Below are positions 42,411-51,886 of a DNA stretch of 64,000 nucleotides, piece after piece. The DNA is from Candidatus Rhodoferax randersensis (GTDB taxonomy: Bacteria; Pseudomonadota; Gammaproteobacteria; Burkholderiales; Burkholderiaceae_C). How positions within the stretch are numbered: position 1 is the first letter of the stretch; each line of letters starts with the position of its first letter. A model generated the notes under the pieces. It made no database searches, was not told where the DNA came from, and saw only the letters and a list, made by a program, of their open reading frames with translations. The stretch lies in NCBI GenBank assembly GCA_016718155.1, contig JADKEH010000015.1, positions 1-64,000 of the forward strand. The letters are read 5' to 3'. The translations under genes and the position numbers were made by a program.

Positions 42411-43649
42411 TTAGGATTTTGGGGGGCGCTGAGCGCCTTCCATCTTGCCGAGATCGACGCCAGACATGGCTTGCTTCACCTTGTCGATGTTCGATTGCTC
42501 GGCCTGCAATTCGACAATCAGGCCGTTGCCCAGGACCACGGTGTACTCAGCCTGGCTTCCATCCTTGCGATACTCCTCACGGATGGTGCGCTGGCCCTGC
42601 TTGTAGACCTTCTCCACTTGACCGTTGGACTCCTTGTCGACCGTCATGTTGGCCCAGGCTGCGATGCCCATCAGGGCGCCGAGGCCCCCAATGTCCGTGA
42701 TGGTGAGCCGAATCTGCTGTTCGCCGCCGCCGTAGGTGGCGTGCGCCGCAGAGCCGGCGATACCCATCGCGGCGCCGCTTTGCACTTCGAAACTCTCGCG
42801 CACCAAGCCGCCCAGCTTCTCCGGCAGCCAGCTCTTGAGGTCTTGCGAGGCAAACGGCACGCCGCTGCCGCCCATCATGGCGCCCATCACGTCGGCCGCC
42901 GCCTTGCCCGCGGCAGCGGTGTCACCGGACGCTTGGGCGCTTTCCATGCGTTTGCCCGCCTCTTCCATCTTCTTGGCCATGTCTTCTAGCTTGGCGGTGT
43001 TGATACTCACGGAACCACCAGGGGTGTTGATCGACACGTCGGGCGCACCGGAGCTGCTGCCCATCATCATGCCGCGACCCGCACCACCGGTGAACACGGC
43101 AGACAACGCGCCCAGAATGATCATCGCCACGATGCCGCAGACGATCAGCACCGCGGTGTAGGGCATGGCCTTTTCCGGGGGGCACTTCATCAGCACCGGC
43201 ACGCCCGTGAAGATCAGGTAGATCGAATACAGCGAAGCCAGCAAACCCAAGATTGACAACTGCGGCACCAGGCTGAAGATGCCGCCCACAAAGCCCGCCG
43301 TGCTGCCGTAGGCCACCAGTTTGAGCGCACTCATGGGGTCTTTGGTCCCGCCGAAGGTGGGCGCCAGCGCATTGGCGATCAGGCCCAGCACAAACACCGC
43401 CACCAGGGACAACACAAAACTGACCACCATGGTGACCAGTCCGGAAACAATCGGCACCCTAATCGAGAAACCAAAACCGCCGATGCCAAACAGCGACATG
43501 CCAATGAAGCCGGCCACCGCGGGCACCAGCGCGAGGTAGATCAGGTAATCCTTGTAAAGCGCTGCGGCGTCGCCCGGCTCGGTGGCGATCACGGGCCAAG
43601 TGTCCTTGGGTTTGAGCAAAATGTCTTGAACGCGTTGCACCAGATTCAT
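42411..43649 (-). CDS. Yip1-domain membrane protein
   Basis: 412 aa from the ATG at 43649 (AGGAGGT site). N-terminal ~190 residues: MNLVQRVQDILLKPKDTWPV (Yip1 start), then five membrane segments ending near CGIVAMIILGALSAVFTGG. The C-terminal ~220 residues are soluble: a low-complexity linker with an amphipathic helix (AKLEDMAKKMEEAGKRMESA) and a domain with LKSWLPEKLGGLVRES and EEYRKDGSQAEYTVVLGNG. The fusion of Yip1 to this C-terminal domain is seen in proteobacteria but its role is unknown. Confidence 0.85.
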   Translation of the reverse strand: MNLVQRVQDILLKPKDTWPVIATEPGDAAALYKDYLIYLALVPAVAGFIGMSLFGIGGFGFSIRVPIVSGLVTMVVSFVLSLVAVFVLGLIANALAPTFGGTKDPMSALKLVAYGSTAGFVGGIFSLVPQLSILGLLASLYSIYLIFTGVPVLMKCPPEKAMPYTAVLIVCGIVAMIILGALSAVFTGGAGRGMMMGSSSGAPDVSINTPGGSVSINTAKLEDMAKKMEEAGKRMESAQASGDTAAAGKAAADVMGAMMGGSGVPFASQDLKSWLPEKLGGLVRESFEVQSGAAMGIAGSAAHATYGGGEQQIRLTITDIGGLGALMGIAAWANMTVDKESNGQVEKVYKQGQRTIREEYRKDGSQAEYTVVLGNGLIVELQAEQSNIDKVKQAMSGVDLGKMEGAQRPPKS

Positions 43650-43996
43650 CGCTATTACCTCCTCGTTATCACGCTGGTCAGGCGCGGGTTTGCACAAAGT
43701 GACCGAACCGCACTATACCGAGGGACCACGCCCCATCTTGAGCGGCCCCATCGACGAACCCCTTGTTCTGCGGACAATCTTCACGGAATGCGCGATTGCA
43801 GCATCAATTCAGGCGCGAGTAAAGCGTTTTACCGGCATGGTCTGCCCGCGTGGCGTGCGCGCTGCTGATAACCGATGTCCCTAGCGTCGCAGTCTGTCAC
43901 TTGTGTTTACACTGCGGGCCAGGGCTGCGCGCTTCAGGCCAGATGGCGTGCGGCCCCCCCCTGAATTCACATTCCAACTAGTAAGGAGCAAGCGAT
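43650..43996. other. 347-bp divergent intergenic region
   Basis: No coding signal seen. A TATAGT hexamer on the minus strand (plus coordinates 43712-43717) could be the -10 of the Yip1 gene, with a poor -35. An AAGGAGC ribosome site lies just before the gene at 43997. Otherwise nothing recognisable. Confidence 0.4.
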
Positions 43997-44521
43997 ATGG
44001 GCTGGTACATGAAGGAAGACGACATCTACATCGGTAGCTTGTTGGATGAAATGAACATCCGTTTTGCGCCGTCGCAAGGCAAGGAAGATCTCTTTGGCGG
44101 CATCGACGAAATGGTTGCCCTGCAGAAGGAATTCAAGATCTTCAAGAAGGGGCGATCCTTCAAGACCAGTCTGTCGGTGCTCAACATCGGGGCACGCGGC
44201 AACCTTGTCAAGAACCGATGGCAATCTCTTCTGGGCAACCTCGTCAAGCAGCCTTCCAACAAAGCATCGCTGAGTGGCGACGTGGCCATCGTGACGGCGA
44301 TCATCAAGAATCTGGCTGCGAAGAACCCGCTTCCTGTCTACTTCCGCGACCACGATATGCGCGGTGACCAAGCCAATAGCGAGGTCAAGATCACCGACAA
44401 AGCCAGACCCATTCACTACCTAGAGCAGGACTACTTGGTGATTTCGCTGCCCATGCAGTCGATCCAGGCCGCATCGGCCAGCCTGAAAGCCCGTGCTGCG
44501 GCGCGGTCCATCAAGAAGTAG
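43997..44521 (+). CDS. Hypothetical protein, 174 aa
   Basis: I do not recognise a family. Soluble, basic (many Lys), no signal peptide or membrane segment. It starts MGWYMKEDDIYIGSLLDEMN after a good AAGGAGC site and ends KARAAARSIKK. The middle holds GARGNLVKNRWQSLLGNLVK and AIVTAIIKNLAAKNPLPVYF. GC content and codon use look lower and less biased than those of its neighbours, hinting at acquisition. The methyltransferase gene starts two bases after its stop, so they form a pair. Confidence 0.75.
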   Translation: MGWYMKEDDIYIGSLLDEMNIRFAPSQGKEDLFGGIDEMVALQKEFKIFKKGRSFKTSLSVLNIGARGNLVKNRWQSLLGNLVKQPSNKASLSGDVAIVTAIIKNLAAKNPLPVYFRDHDMRGDQANSEVKITDKARPIHYLEQDYLVISLPMQSIQAASASLKARAAARSIKK

Positions 44522-44523
44522 GG

Positions 44524-45204
44524 GTGCGCGCGGCGATCGCCAAAACGATGGACTCTCCGATAGCCGTCAACTCGGAATTGAGCGCCCTGCACCGCATGGT
44601 CGCGGGCTACTACTCCGACAAAATCGCGCGGCATGGCCCGACGCCGCTGGGCGTCGATTGGTCCTGCGTGCCAACCCAGGAAATGCGTTTTGTGCAGTTG
44701 CTCAAGGTCTGCGACTTCGTCCAGCCCTTCAGCCTCAATGACATTGGCTGCGGCTACGGCGCGCTGCTTCATTACTTGAAGAAGCGCCATCGCCGCGCAA
44801 GCATCGATTATCTGGGTGTGGACCTGTCGGCAGCGATGATCACACAAGCCAAGCGGTTGTTCGGCAAACAGCCCCTGACGGCCTTTGAAGCGGCTTGCCA
44901 CGGCACACGCCTTGCAGACTACTCGGTTGCCAGCGGCATCTTCAACGTCAAGCTCGATCAGCCATTGCTCGCGTGGGAGCAATTCATCGCCGAAGCACTG
45001 ACGCAAATGAACAGAACCAGTCTGCGTGGGTTTGCGGTGAACTTCCTGGCTCCAACATCGGCGCACACCCGCACGGTCCCCGAGCTTTACTACGCGGCGC
45101 CGAACCAGTGGCGCACGCATTGTGAACAAACGTTTGGCGCGCGTGTCGAGGTCCTGGCCGACTACGGCATGCGAGAGTACACCCTGCTTGTGCGCCCCAC
45201 CTGA
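44524..45204 (+). CDS. Class I SAM-dependent methyltransferase
   Basis: 226 aa from a GTG two bases after the previous stop, or 218 aa from the ATG at 44548. Motif I is LNDIGCGYGALLHYL; motif II region SIDYLGVDLSAAMITQAK with the acidic residue that binds the ribose. The acceptor residue and target are unknown. There is no motif pointing to DNA or RNA (no NPPY/DPPY). The C-terminal region (FAVNFLAPTSAHTRTVPELY) resembles small-molecule methyltransferases. Confidence 0.82.
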   Translation: MRAAIAKTMDSPIAVNSELSALHRMVAGYYSDKIARHGPTPLGVDWSCVPTQEMRFVQLLKVCDFVQPFSLNDIGCGYGALLHYLKKRHRRASIDYLGVDLSAAMITQAKRLFGKQPLTAFEAACHGTRLADYSVASGIFNVKLDQPLLAWEQFIAEALTQMNRTSLRGFAVNFLAPTSAHTRTVPELYYAAPNQWRTHCEQTFGARVEVLADYGMREYTLLVRPT

Positions 45205-45223
45205 TACCGGGCGGTCACCCGCG

Positions 45224-48200
45224 TCATGGGGTTGATTGATACAGCAGGCTCTTCGCGTGTTGAAGACGGCCGACCAAAAACATTGCCCCCGTCGCAAGGA
45301 TCAGTTGCGCGGCCTCCCGCAGCATGGCTTCTACCTGGCTCGATTCACTGGGCTGCGCTTGCCTAGCCAAGGCAGCGGACCAAGTAATCAGCGCCCGACA
45401 CTGCGCAACGCGATTGGTTTGCGCAATCGCGCTCTCAAGCCCACGCTGGGCCATCTCCGCGGCCTGTGCATTCTCATTAAGCCCAACGCAGCAATCCGCC
45501 AATCCGCACAGAATCTCAGCCTCGAACTCCACCGCGACTTTGGTCTGGGCTATCAAGCTCGATGCCGCGGAGAACGATTCTTTCGCCGTTTGAAAATTGC
45601 TCAGCGTGAGCTGCACGAATCCACGCGAACAGTGCTCAAACACCTGAGAATAGGGACTCATGTGCGGGGTCGCGGCGCCAACGGTATGCCGTGCACACTC
45701 GGTCGCCCGCTGCACGTCACCCTTGCACCAGGCGTAGTCCACATAAACGTGGCGTGCAATCTGCTGCATGACCGGGTCGCCCGATGCGTCGGCTCTTGCC
45801 GCCACTTGTTCAATCCAGCTTAGCGCCTCGTCGAAACGCCCCAACCGATTGAGCAGGCGCACGCGAATGCTCATGGCCCATTGCTCGATATTGAAGCCAA
45901 TGAAGTCACGGTCAAACTGGTCTATGGCGGCCAAGCCGTCAAGCGCGATGTCGTTGGCCGCCAGTCCTTGTTCCAACAGGCCTGACCAGGCGTGCGCGTG
46001 ACTGAGCGCCAGGTTCAAGGTCGCCCGACGCCCCGCATCGAGCGTACCGGGGCTCAGCGACAAGGCTTCAAGCAGACTGCCAACATACAGGTCGGCCGCA
46101 AGGCCGCTGGACTGCATCATCCGACCCCGTGCAAACAGGAGCAACTGAACCAGCCTCGCATCACCGTGCGCGGCCAGTACCAAGGCCTCGCCGGTCAGTC
46201 GCTGGACTTCGTCAAGCGTCAAGCCCTCGCGCCAGCCCAGGTAGACGATGCGACCACCCGCCAGGGCGCGCAGGCTGTCGGCGAGGGCTGATCGCGGCTG
46301 GTCTTGCAGCAAGTCCCAAACCTTGCGCCATGACTTGACCGCCTGAGCCGAGTCGGTCGCGCCAATCCAGCGCGCCGCCCGCGCCAAGTACTGCGCCGCA
46401 GGCACAAACTCTTGCGCTGCCTCGTAGTGGTAGGCAATCAAACCGGCAAACTCTTCGATCTGCTCGCGGTAATAGGCCTCCATCACCTGCGCCACCGCCA
46501 GGTGCAGCGACACGCGGCGCACCTTGAGCTGCATGCTGTAGGTCACCTCCTGAATGATGGGGTGGCGAAACACGAAGCGGCGTTGGCCAGAGTCGCTTTG
46601 GGCCAGGATCAAACCTGCCTGGCACAAACCGGCCAAGCCGCGTTCCAACACCAGCCGCAAGTGGCTGGCCACCTGCTCGATCACCGCCATGGGGATCTCT
46701 TTGCCAATGATGGCGCACATTTGCAGCAGGGTCTTCTCGGGCTCCCCCAGTCGGTCAACCTTGGCACCGATGACGGCCTGCACGGTGTCGGGCATGGCGT
46801 GCTCGATCTGCTCCAATCGGCCCGGTGGCAGACCACCCGACCCGATGTCGGTCAACAACGCACTGTCGATCAGCGTGCGCGCCAGTTCTTCGGCAAAGAA
46901 CGGGTTGCCCGCACTGCGCACCACAATCAGCTTGCACACCTCGGCCAATTCCGCGCGCCTACCCAGCAATTCATCCACCAGCACATGCATGTCACTGGCA
47001 CTGAGGTCGGGCAGGTCCAGTTGGGTAAAGTGCGGCGCCTTCGCCCAGCCAGCGTGGTAGTGAGGCCGGTAGTTCATCACCACCAGGGTGTGGCTACCGG
47101 CCACCGCCTCGACCAACGCCGCCACAAAGCACTCACTGGCCTCGTCGAGCCAGTGCAGGTCTTCAAACAAGATGACGCTGGGCTGGCGTCCGGCATCACG
47201 CACCAGTTGGCGCATCAGATCCAGCATGCGCTCGTGTTTGGCGCGTGGGGAGAGCGTGCTGGCCAGCGCGTCGGGCGCCGCCACACCCAGGAACTCGCAC
47301 ACCAGCTCGACATCGTCCGCGCTGGCCTGCAAGGCTTGCAAGCGCTGCGCGATACGGGTACGGGCAATGTCGGCACAGTCGGTGCTGGCAATACGAAAGA
47401 ACTGGCGTCGCAGCAGCGCCAAAATGGGCTGTAGGGGCGTGGTCTGGCCATAAAGTTGAGCGCGCACTTCACACACGCTCAAACCTTGCGCGCGGCACAG
47501 GCTCACGAACTCCTGGCTCAAGCGGCTCTTGCCACCGCCGGGTTCGGCGCTGATGCCCAACACGCGTGCATCACCCGCGCGCGCCCGCGCCAGCGCAGCC
47601 TTGAGAATGTCCAACTCAAGCTGGCGACCTCTAAACGGCGACACCCACTGGGCAACGCTGTCGAGACCGGTCGCCGCATCGAAATGGGGGCCCGCGCGAC
47701 TATCCGCGCGCGCGCCCGCAATCGCCTGCAGCTCATAAATCGGGGTACGCCCGGCAATGCCCTTGAGCGTGTACTCCCCCATGAACTGCGTGCCAGCGCT
47801 GTGACCCAGCAAAGCCTTGGTCACACCGGTCAGGCAGATGCCGCCGGGCTGAGCCAGTGCCACCACGCGGCTGGCCAGGTGAATGGTCAGGCCGTGAGCG
47901 CCGCCGCCAAACCCGTACTTGGCATCCTGCGGGTCGGAGGCAACCTGGCCCGAGTGCAGGCCAACCCGAATTGGCAGCGCCACCGGCCAGTTGCCGCTGG
48001 CCAGCACCATCGCCTGCGCTGCGTGGCAAGCCAACAAGGCGTGCCCCTCAAGCGACTTGGGCACACCAAACAAGGCCATCACGCCGTCGCCCAGGGTGCG
48101 GATCACGGTGCCACCAAAACGCTCCACCGCCTCACACATGCCGAAGATGGCCGGGCGCAGATGCTCCATCGCCTGCTCCGGGTCCAGGCCCGCTATGTGT

Positions 48201-48460
48201 TCGGTGGAACCGACAATGTCGGCAAACAGCACGGTGGCTTGTTTGAGCTCGCCCCATGTCTCGGTGGCCGGGTTCAACCGCACCTGGGCCACCAGAGTGC
48301 CGTCGCGCCGCTCCAGTGCCACACCGCAACCGCCGCAGAACCGGGCATTGGCGCCGCAAATGTAAGCGCAGCTCGGGCAGGGCTGGGTGAGTCCCATACC
48401 GCAGCGCTCACAGAAGCGGTGGTTGTCGGGGTTGTCAGCCTGGCAAGCGGTGCAGCGCAT
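45224..48460 (-). CDS. Zinc-ribbon / class III nucleotide cyclase-domain / AAA ATPase / TPR-like protein
   Basis: 1078 aa from the ATG at 48460; a TTG at 48496 overlapping the preceding stop would add 12 residues. Order: two zinc ribbons (CTACQADNPDNHRFCERCG and CPSCAYICGANARFCGGCG, residues ~3-46), a cyclase homology domain (~65-250, ATVLFADIVGSTEHI with metal-binding Asp, then VIRTLGDGVMALFGVP), and an AAA/NACHT-type ATPase (~275-700, EPGGGKSRLSQEF, VILFEDLHWLDEASE). A helical repeat region follows to the end. Proteins of this layout are signalling or regulatory ATPases, and many have catalytically weak cyclase domains. Same strand as the sigma-54 activator and bacteriohemerythrin upstream. 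Confidence 0.88.
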   Translation of the reverse strand: MRCTACQADNPDNHRFCERCGMGLTQPCPSCAYICGANARFCGGCGVALERRDGTLVAQVRLNPATETWGELKQATVLFADIVGSTEHIAGLDPEQAMEHLRPAIFGMCEAVERFGGTVIRTLGDGVMALFGVPKSLEGHALLACHAAQAMVLASGNWPVALPIRVGLHSGQVASDPQDAKYGFGGGAHGLTIHLASRVVALAQPGGICLTGVTKALLGHSAGTQFMGEYTLKGIAGRTPIYELQAIAGARADSRAGPHFDAATGLDSVAQWVSPFRGRQLELDILKAALARARAGDARVLGISAEPGGGKSRLSQEFVSLCRAQGLSVCEVRAQLYGQTTPLQPILALLRRQFFRIASTDCADIARTRIAQRLQALQASADDVELVCEFLGVAAPDALASTLSPRAKHERMLDLMRQLVRDAGRQPSVILFEDLHWLDEASECFVAALVEAVAGSHTLVVMNYRPHYHAGWAKAPHFTQLDLPDLSASDMHVLVDELLGRRAELAEVCKLIVVRSAGNPFFAEELARTLIDSALLTDIGSGGLPPGRLEQIEHAMPDTVQAVIGAKVDRLGEPEKTLLQMCAIIGKEIPMAVIEQVASHLRLVLERGLAGLCQAGLILAQSDSGQRRFVFRHPIIQEVTYSMQLKVRRVSLHLAVAQVMEAYYREQIEEFAGLIAYHYEAAQEFVPAAQYLARAARWIGATDSAQAVKSWRKVWDLLQDQPRSALADSLRALAGGRIVYLGWREGLTLDEVQRLTGEALVLAAHGDARLVQLLLFARGRMMQSSGLAADLYVGSLLEALSLSPGTLDAGRRATLNLALSHAHAWSGLLEQGLAANDIALDGLAAIDQFDRDFIGFNIEQWAMSIRVRLLNRLGRFDEALSWIEQVAARADASGDPVMQQIARHVYVDYAWCKGDVQRATECARHTVGAATPHMSPYSQVFEHCSRGFVQLTLSNFQTAKESFSAASSLIAQTKVAVEFEAEILCGLADCCVGLNENAQAAEMAQRGLESAIAQTNRVAQCRALITWSAALARQAQPSESSQVEAMLREAAQLILATGAMFLVGRLQHAKSLLYQSTP

Positions 48461-48492
48461 GGCTTCGAATGGTACGCCAGGATGATTTCGGT

Positions 48493-49980
48493 TCAAACCG
48501 CTGCGGTCTTGGCGTAAAAGGTTGCGCGGGCAATGCCCAGCATCTTGGCCGCAGCCGCTTTGTTGCCGTCGGTGGCGGCCAGTGCCGCTGCAATGGCGTG
48601 CTGCTCCAGCTCGGCAACTTGTTCGGCCAGCGGCCGCAGGGCGCCGTTAGGCCCTGCCGGCAACGGCGCCGGCCGAGCCGCAGATGGCAGCGGCAAGGGT
48701 GCCACTTGCTCCACGCCAGCCTCGCGCAGCACGGCTTCGAGCTGCGCCGCCGTGATGTGGTGCGAATCGCCGCGCATGGTCGCCTGCTCCAGCACATTGC
48801 GCAGCTCGCGAATGTTGCCCCGCCACCGCTGCGCCGCCAACAGCGCCAGCGCATCGGCACTCAATTCGGGCGGCTGGTCGCCGCTGCGCAGCGCCATGTC
48901 CTCGCCCAATGCCTCGACCAGCGCGGCGATGTCCTCGCGCCGGTCACGCAGGGCCGGCACGCGAACCGGCAGCACGTTGAGGCGGTAAAACAGGTCTTCG
49001 CGGAAGCTGCCCTCGCGCACCAGCTTGACCAGATCGCGCGAGGTGGCGGCAATCACCCGTGCGTCAAACGGTAGCAGCTTGTTGGAGCCCAGCGGCTCGA
49101 TCTCGCCCTCTTGCAGCGCGCGCAACAGTTTGGACTGCAGCGCCAGTGGCATGTCACCAATTTCGTCCAGGAACAGGGTGCCGCCATCGGCCAGGCGAAA
49201 CTTGCCATCGCGCCCCTTGCGCTCGGCCCCGGTGAAGGCGCCCGGCGCGACGCCAAAGAACTCGGCCTCCAACAGGGTGTCGGGCACCGCCGCGATGTTG
49301 ACGCTGATAAAGGGCCCGCGCGCGCGCGCCGACGACGCATGGATGGCATGCGCCAACAACTCCTTGCCGGTGCCGGTCTCGCCCAGCAACAGCACCGGGC
49401 TGCTGGACTGGGCGGCACGCCTGGCCTGGCGTTTGACCTCCACCGCCGCAGGGCTGGTACCCACGAAACTGGCGAAGGTGTACTTGGACTGGCGCTTGCC
49501 GGTGCCCTGCTGCAGGCGTTGCGTGGCCAGTTCGCGGCGCGCTTCGTCCAGGTCGCGCTGCAGCGTGGAGAACTTCTGGATCAGGGGCGCCAAGGCAGTT
49601 TCGGCGTGGTCAAACAAGACAATGCCCAGGGCCCCGATCACCTCGCCCGCCGCATCGCGCAAGGGCACGCGGCTGACCACAAAGGTGCCGGCGCGATTGG
49701 TCAGCAAGTCAATCAGGATCGGCTTGCCACTCTCCAGCACCTGGTGCATCTGGGTGTTCTGCACCACGCTGGCCACCGGGTGGCCGACAAAGTCTTCGAC
49801 CCGCTCGAAACCCAGGGCCGGCAAAAAGCGTTTGTACTGGTCGTTGATCCACACCACGCGTGCCTGCCGGTCCACCAGCATCATGCCTTCGCTGGCATTG
49901 GCGAACAGGTCGAACATGGAGTGCGCGGCCAGCTCCAGAATGCTCTGGGCGTCGCGTGGCAGGGCGTCGGTATTGGGCAT
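48493..49980 (-). CDS. Sigma-54-dependent enhancer-binding regulator with PAS sensor
   Basis: 495 aa. N-terminal PAS domain (~20-125: ANASEGMMLVDRQARVVWIN), a coiled linker (~130-165), then an AAA+ domain with Walker A GETGTGKE (200-207), the sigma-54 contact loop GAFTGA (247-252), Walker B GTLFLDEIGDMP and arginine-finger region FREDLFYRLNVLPV. A Fis-type HTH closes it (NKAAAAKMLGIARATFYAK). The intact GAFTGA implies genuine RpoN activation. Its targets are unknown; sigma-54-like promoters in this window (1649, 42279) are candidates only. The stop is ~32 bases before the cyclase-ATPase start; bacteriohemerythrin lies 53 bp upstream. Confidence 0.93.
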   Translation of the reverse strand: MPNTDALPRDAQSILELAAHSMFDLFANASEGMMLVDRQARVVWINDQYKRFLPALGFERVEDFVGHPVASVVQNTQMHQVLESGKPILIDLLTNRAGTFVVSRVPLRDAAGEVIGALGIVLFDHAETALAPLIQKFSTLQRDLDEARRELATQRLQQGTGKRQSKYTFASFVGTSPAAVEVKRQARRAAQSSSPVLLLGETGTGKELLAHAIHASSARARGPFISVNIAAVPDTLLEAEFFGVAPGAFTGAERKGRDGKFRLADGGTLFLDEIGDMPLALQSKLLRALQEGEIEPLGSNKLLPFDARVIAATSRDLVKLVREGSFREDLFYRLNVLPVRVPALRDRREDIAALVEALGEDMALRSGDQPPELSADALALLAAQRWRGNIRELRNVLEQATMRGDSHHITAAQLEAVLREAGVEQVAPLPLPSAARPAPLPAGPNGALRPLAEQVAELEQHAIAAALAATDGNKAAAAKMLGIARATFYAKTAAV

Positions 49981-50033
49981 GCGCGGATGTTACCGCGCGG
50001 GGGATCGGCCACCGCTGCCAGCGAACAGGCTGT

Positions 50034-50486
50034 TCAAACGCCGCCGTTCGCCGTTGCCGCATCCCTGATCGCCCCGGCCAATTTGGCATCCAGCACCGCA
50101 ACATGCCGGAGCAGCCAGGCGTAAAGGAACCGGCACAGCAACTCCGCAGAGTCGTGCTGGTCGCGCCATTCATCAACCTGGTGCGCGAACTCATCGAGAA
50201 GCTTGCGATGCTCCTCCTTGTGATCGACCGCCTGCGCATAGTTGATGCCCGTCATCAGCATTTCTTCTTCGTCGAAATGCAGGGCGGTGGCGTTGCCGAG
50301 CCGCTCCAGCAGCACGCCAGTCCAGGCCCGGTCCTTCAACTGGCTGGCTTCGCGGACCGCGTTGTACAGATCAATCAACTCGCGGTGGCCATTGTCGATG
50401 ACCTCCACGCCCACCTCAAGCTCTGGGGTCCAGACGATGGGCCGCCACCGTCGCTCTTCAAATGTGCCGAATTTATCGTCCTTCAT
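50034..50486 (-). CDS. Bacteriohemerythrin
   Basis: 150 aa, a single hemerythrin domain. All seven di-iron ligands can be placed: H34 (IDNGHREL), H70 and E74 (LHFDEEEM), H89 and H93 (HKEEHRKLL), H128 and D133 (LLRHVAVLD). It binds O2 reversibly and serves in oxygen storage, delivery or sensing. It lies directly upstream of a PAS-domain sigma-54 activator on the same strand, which favours a sensing or signalling connection (inference). Confidence 0.93.
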   Translation of the reverse strand: MKDDKFGTFEERRWRPIVWTPELEVGVEVIDNGHRELIDLYNAVREASQLKDRAWTGVLLERLGNATALHFDEEEMLMTGINYAQAVDHKEEHRKLLDEFAHQVDEWRDQHDSAELLCRFLYAWLLRHVAVLDAKLAGAIRDAATANGGV

Positions 50487-50616
50487 CGCGAAGTCCCCAA
50501 CTGTTCATCTGGGAGAAGTCTAAGCGCAAACGCAGGGCCCGCGCGCCCGTCAGCTGGCCCGCCGCCCGGACTAGAATTCGGCTCCGTTCCCACGTTCCTA
50601 AAACCGAGTACCAACA

Positions 50617-51135
50617 TTGACTGACCTCCACACGCCAACGCTCGACACTGACGCCGCCGGCGCCGATTGCCCCCAACCGCAAACACCGCGCCTGTGGTGC
50701 GGCGATGGCTGGACCGCCAAGGTCATCAAGAATGAAGACGACGATGGTTGGGCGGTGGCCATGATCAAGGACGGCGAGCCCGAGCCAGCGCTGATTGGGC
50801 CGTGGACCATGGGGCGCGACAAGAAGAACCCCAAGCCGCTGGACGGCAATGCCTTCATCACCTTGGTCAAAACGGCCTCCGAGTTTGTGCGCCGCCACGA
50901 GCAGCAATTGCACGCCAGCTTGCATCAGCGCATCACCGTCACCGCCAAGTCGCAACGCATCACCGTGGCACTGGACATCGTGCCCGACGACGACAACCCG
51001 ACCGCCTGGCTGAGCGCCAGCAATGACGAAGGCGACCAACTCGCAAAAGTGCAGGTTGCCCCGTCCTTCAAGCTCGACCGCGCCAGCGCCGTGGCCTGGG
51101 CGGAGCGGGACTTTGCGAAACCGGCCGATCGTTGA
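50617..51135 (+). CDS. Hypothetical protein, 172 aa
   Basis: Not recognised as a named family. Begins at a TTG (LTDLHTPTL) with no strong ribosome site. The sequence PRLWCGDGWTAKVIKNEDDD, GWAVAMIKDGEPEPALIGPW and SEFVRRHEQQLHASLHQRIT is well formed, acidic and soluble. It resembles small conserved proteins seen in Comamonadaceae genomes, with no known role. Divergent from bacteriohemerythrin with 130 bp between them. Confidence 0.7.
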   Translation: MTDLHTPTLDTDAAGADCPQPQTPRLWCGDGWTAKVIKNEDDDGWAVAMIKDGEPEPALIGPWTMGRDKKNPKPLDGNAFITLVKTASEFVRRHEQQLHASLHQRITVTAKSQRITVALDIVPDDDNPTAWLSASNDEGDQLAKVQVAPSFKLDRASAVAWAERDFAKPADR

Positions 51136-51226
51136 TCTAGCCGTCGGCGGCGACTGTCAGCGGCGCGTTGCGCTTTCGCCGTTCAAGTACACAATGCCAG
51201 CCATGCCAAACCCCAAAGGATCAACC

Positions 51227-51886
51227 ATGTTGTGGCCCGTCGTCGCGCTGATTGTGAGCGGTATCGCGGTCGCCATGTTTTTGCGCTGGTACTACCAGGC
51301 CCCCAGCCAGCCCGGCAACACGTCCAACCCAAAACTGGTGGCGATGTTCAACGAACGGCTCGACGCGGCCGTGTCCCGCCTCACGCCAGCCCATGCACGA
51401 GGCTTGTCGCCTGCAGCGGCCGACAGCGCGCGCGCCTTCCTGCTGCAAGTGCGTGAAGTGTCCCAACACTGCGAGTATGCGGCGCACGTCAATGTCCACA
51501 ACCGCGTGGTGTTCGACCTGACGCTGAACGACGGCAGCGTGGCCACGGACCTGTACAGCGGCGGCCAGCGTTGCCCCAGCGCCAACGTGCCGGGCGTGCC
51601 CATTCTGCGTGTCCGCCTGAGCGAGGGCCGCGCCGTTGAGGTCACCAGCGATGGCTCCGAACGCCAAGCCCTGCCCGCCGCCGTGGTGCCCGCCTTGGAC
51701 ACCCTCATCAAACACCTGATCGGCCACGACCAGGGCCTGCGACCCAGCGCGTATTTCAAGGCAAGCGCTTCGACCACCGACCTGGAAAAGGCCTGGGCCA
51801 GCCCGGCTGATGCCAAGACCACTGAGCCAACATCCGCCACCTCGACGGCAAGCAACCCGCCCAGGCCCAACCCGCCGTCACAGTGA
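51227..51886 (+). CDS. Hypothetical membrane-anchored protein, 219 aa
   Basis: The start at 51227 is chosen because AAAGGA lies six bases upstream and MLWPVVALIVSGIAVAMFLR makes an N-terminal anchor. ATGs at 51194 and 51203 are possible. The periplasmic part (~25-190) includes SRLTPAHARGLSPAAADSAR and VVFDLTLNDGSVATDLYSGG, with two cysteines (C in SQHCEYAA and GGQRCPSA) that may form a disulfide. The C-terminus is Pro/Thr/Ser-rich. No family recognised. The end overlaps the convergent DUF2784 gene by nine bases. Confidence 0.65.
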   Translation: MLWPVVALIVSGIAVAMFLRWYYQAPSQPGNTSNPKLVAMFNERLDAAVSRLTPAHARGLSPAAADSARAFLLQVREVSQHCEYAAHVNVHNRVVFDLTLNDGSVATDLYSGGQRCPSANVPGVPILRVRLSEGRAVEVTSDGSERQALPAAVVPALDTLIKHLIGHDQGLRPSAYFKASASTTDLEKAWASPADAKTTEPTSATSTASNPPRPNPPSQ

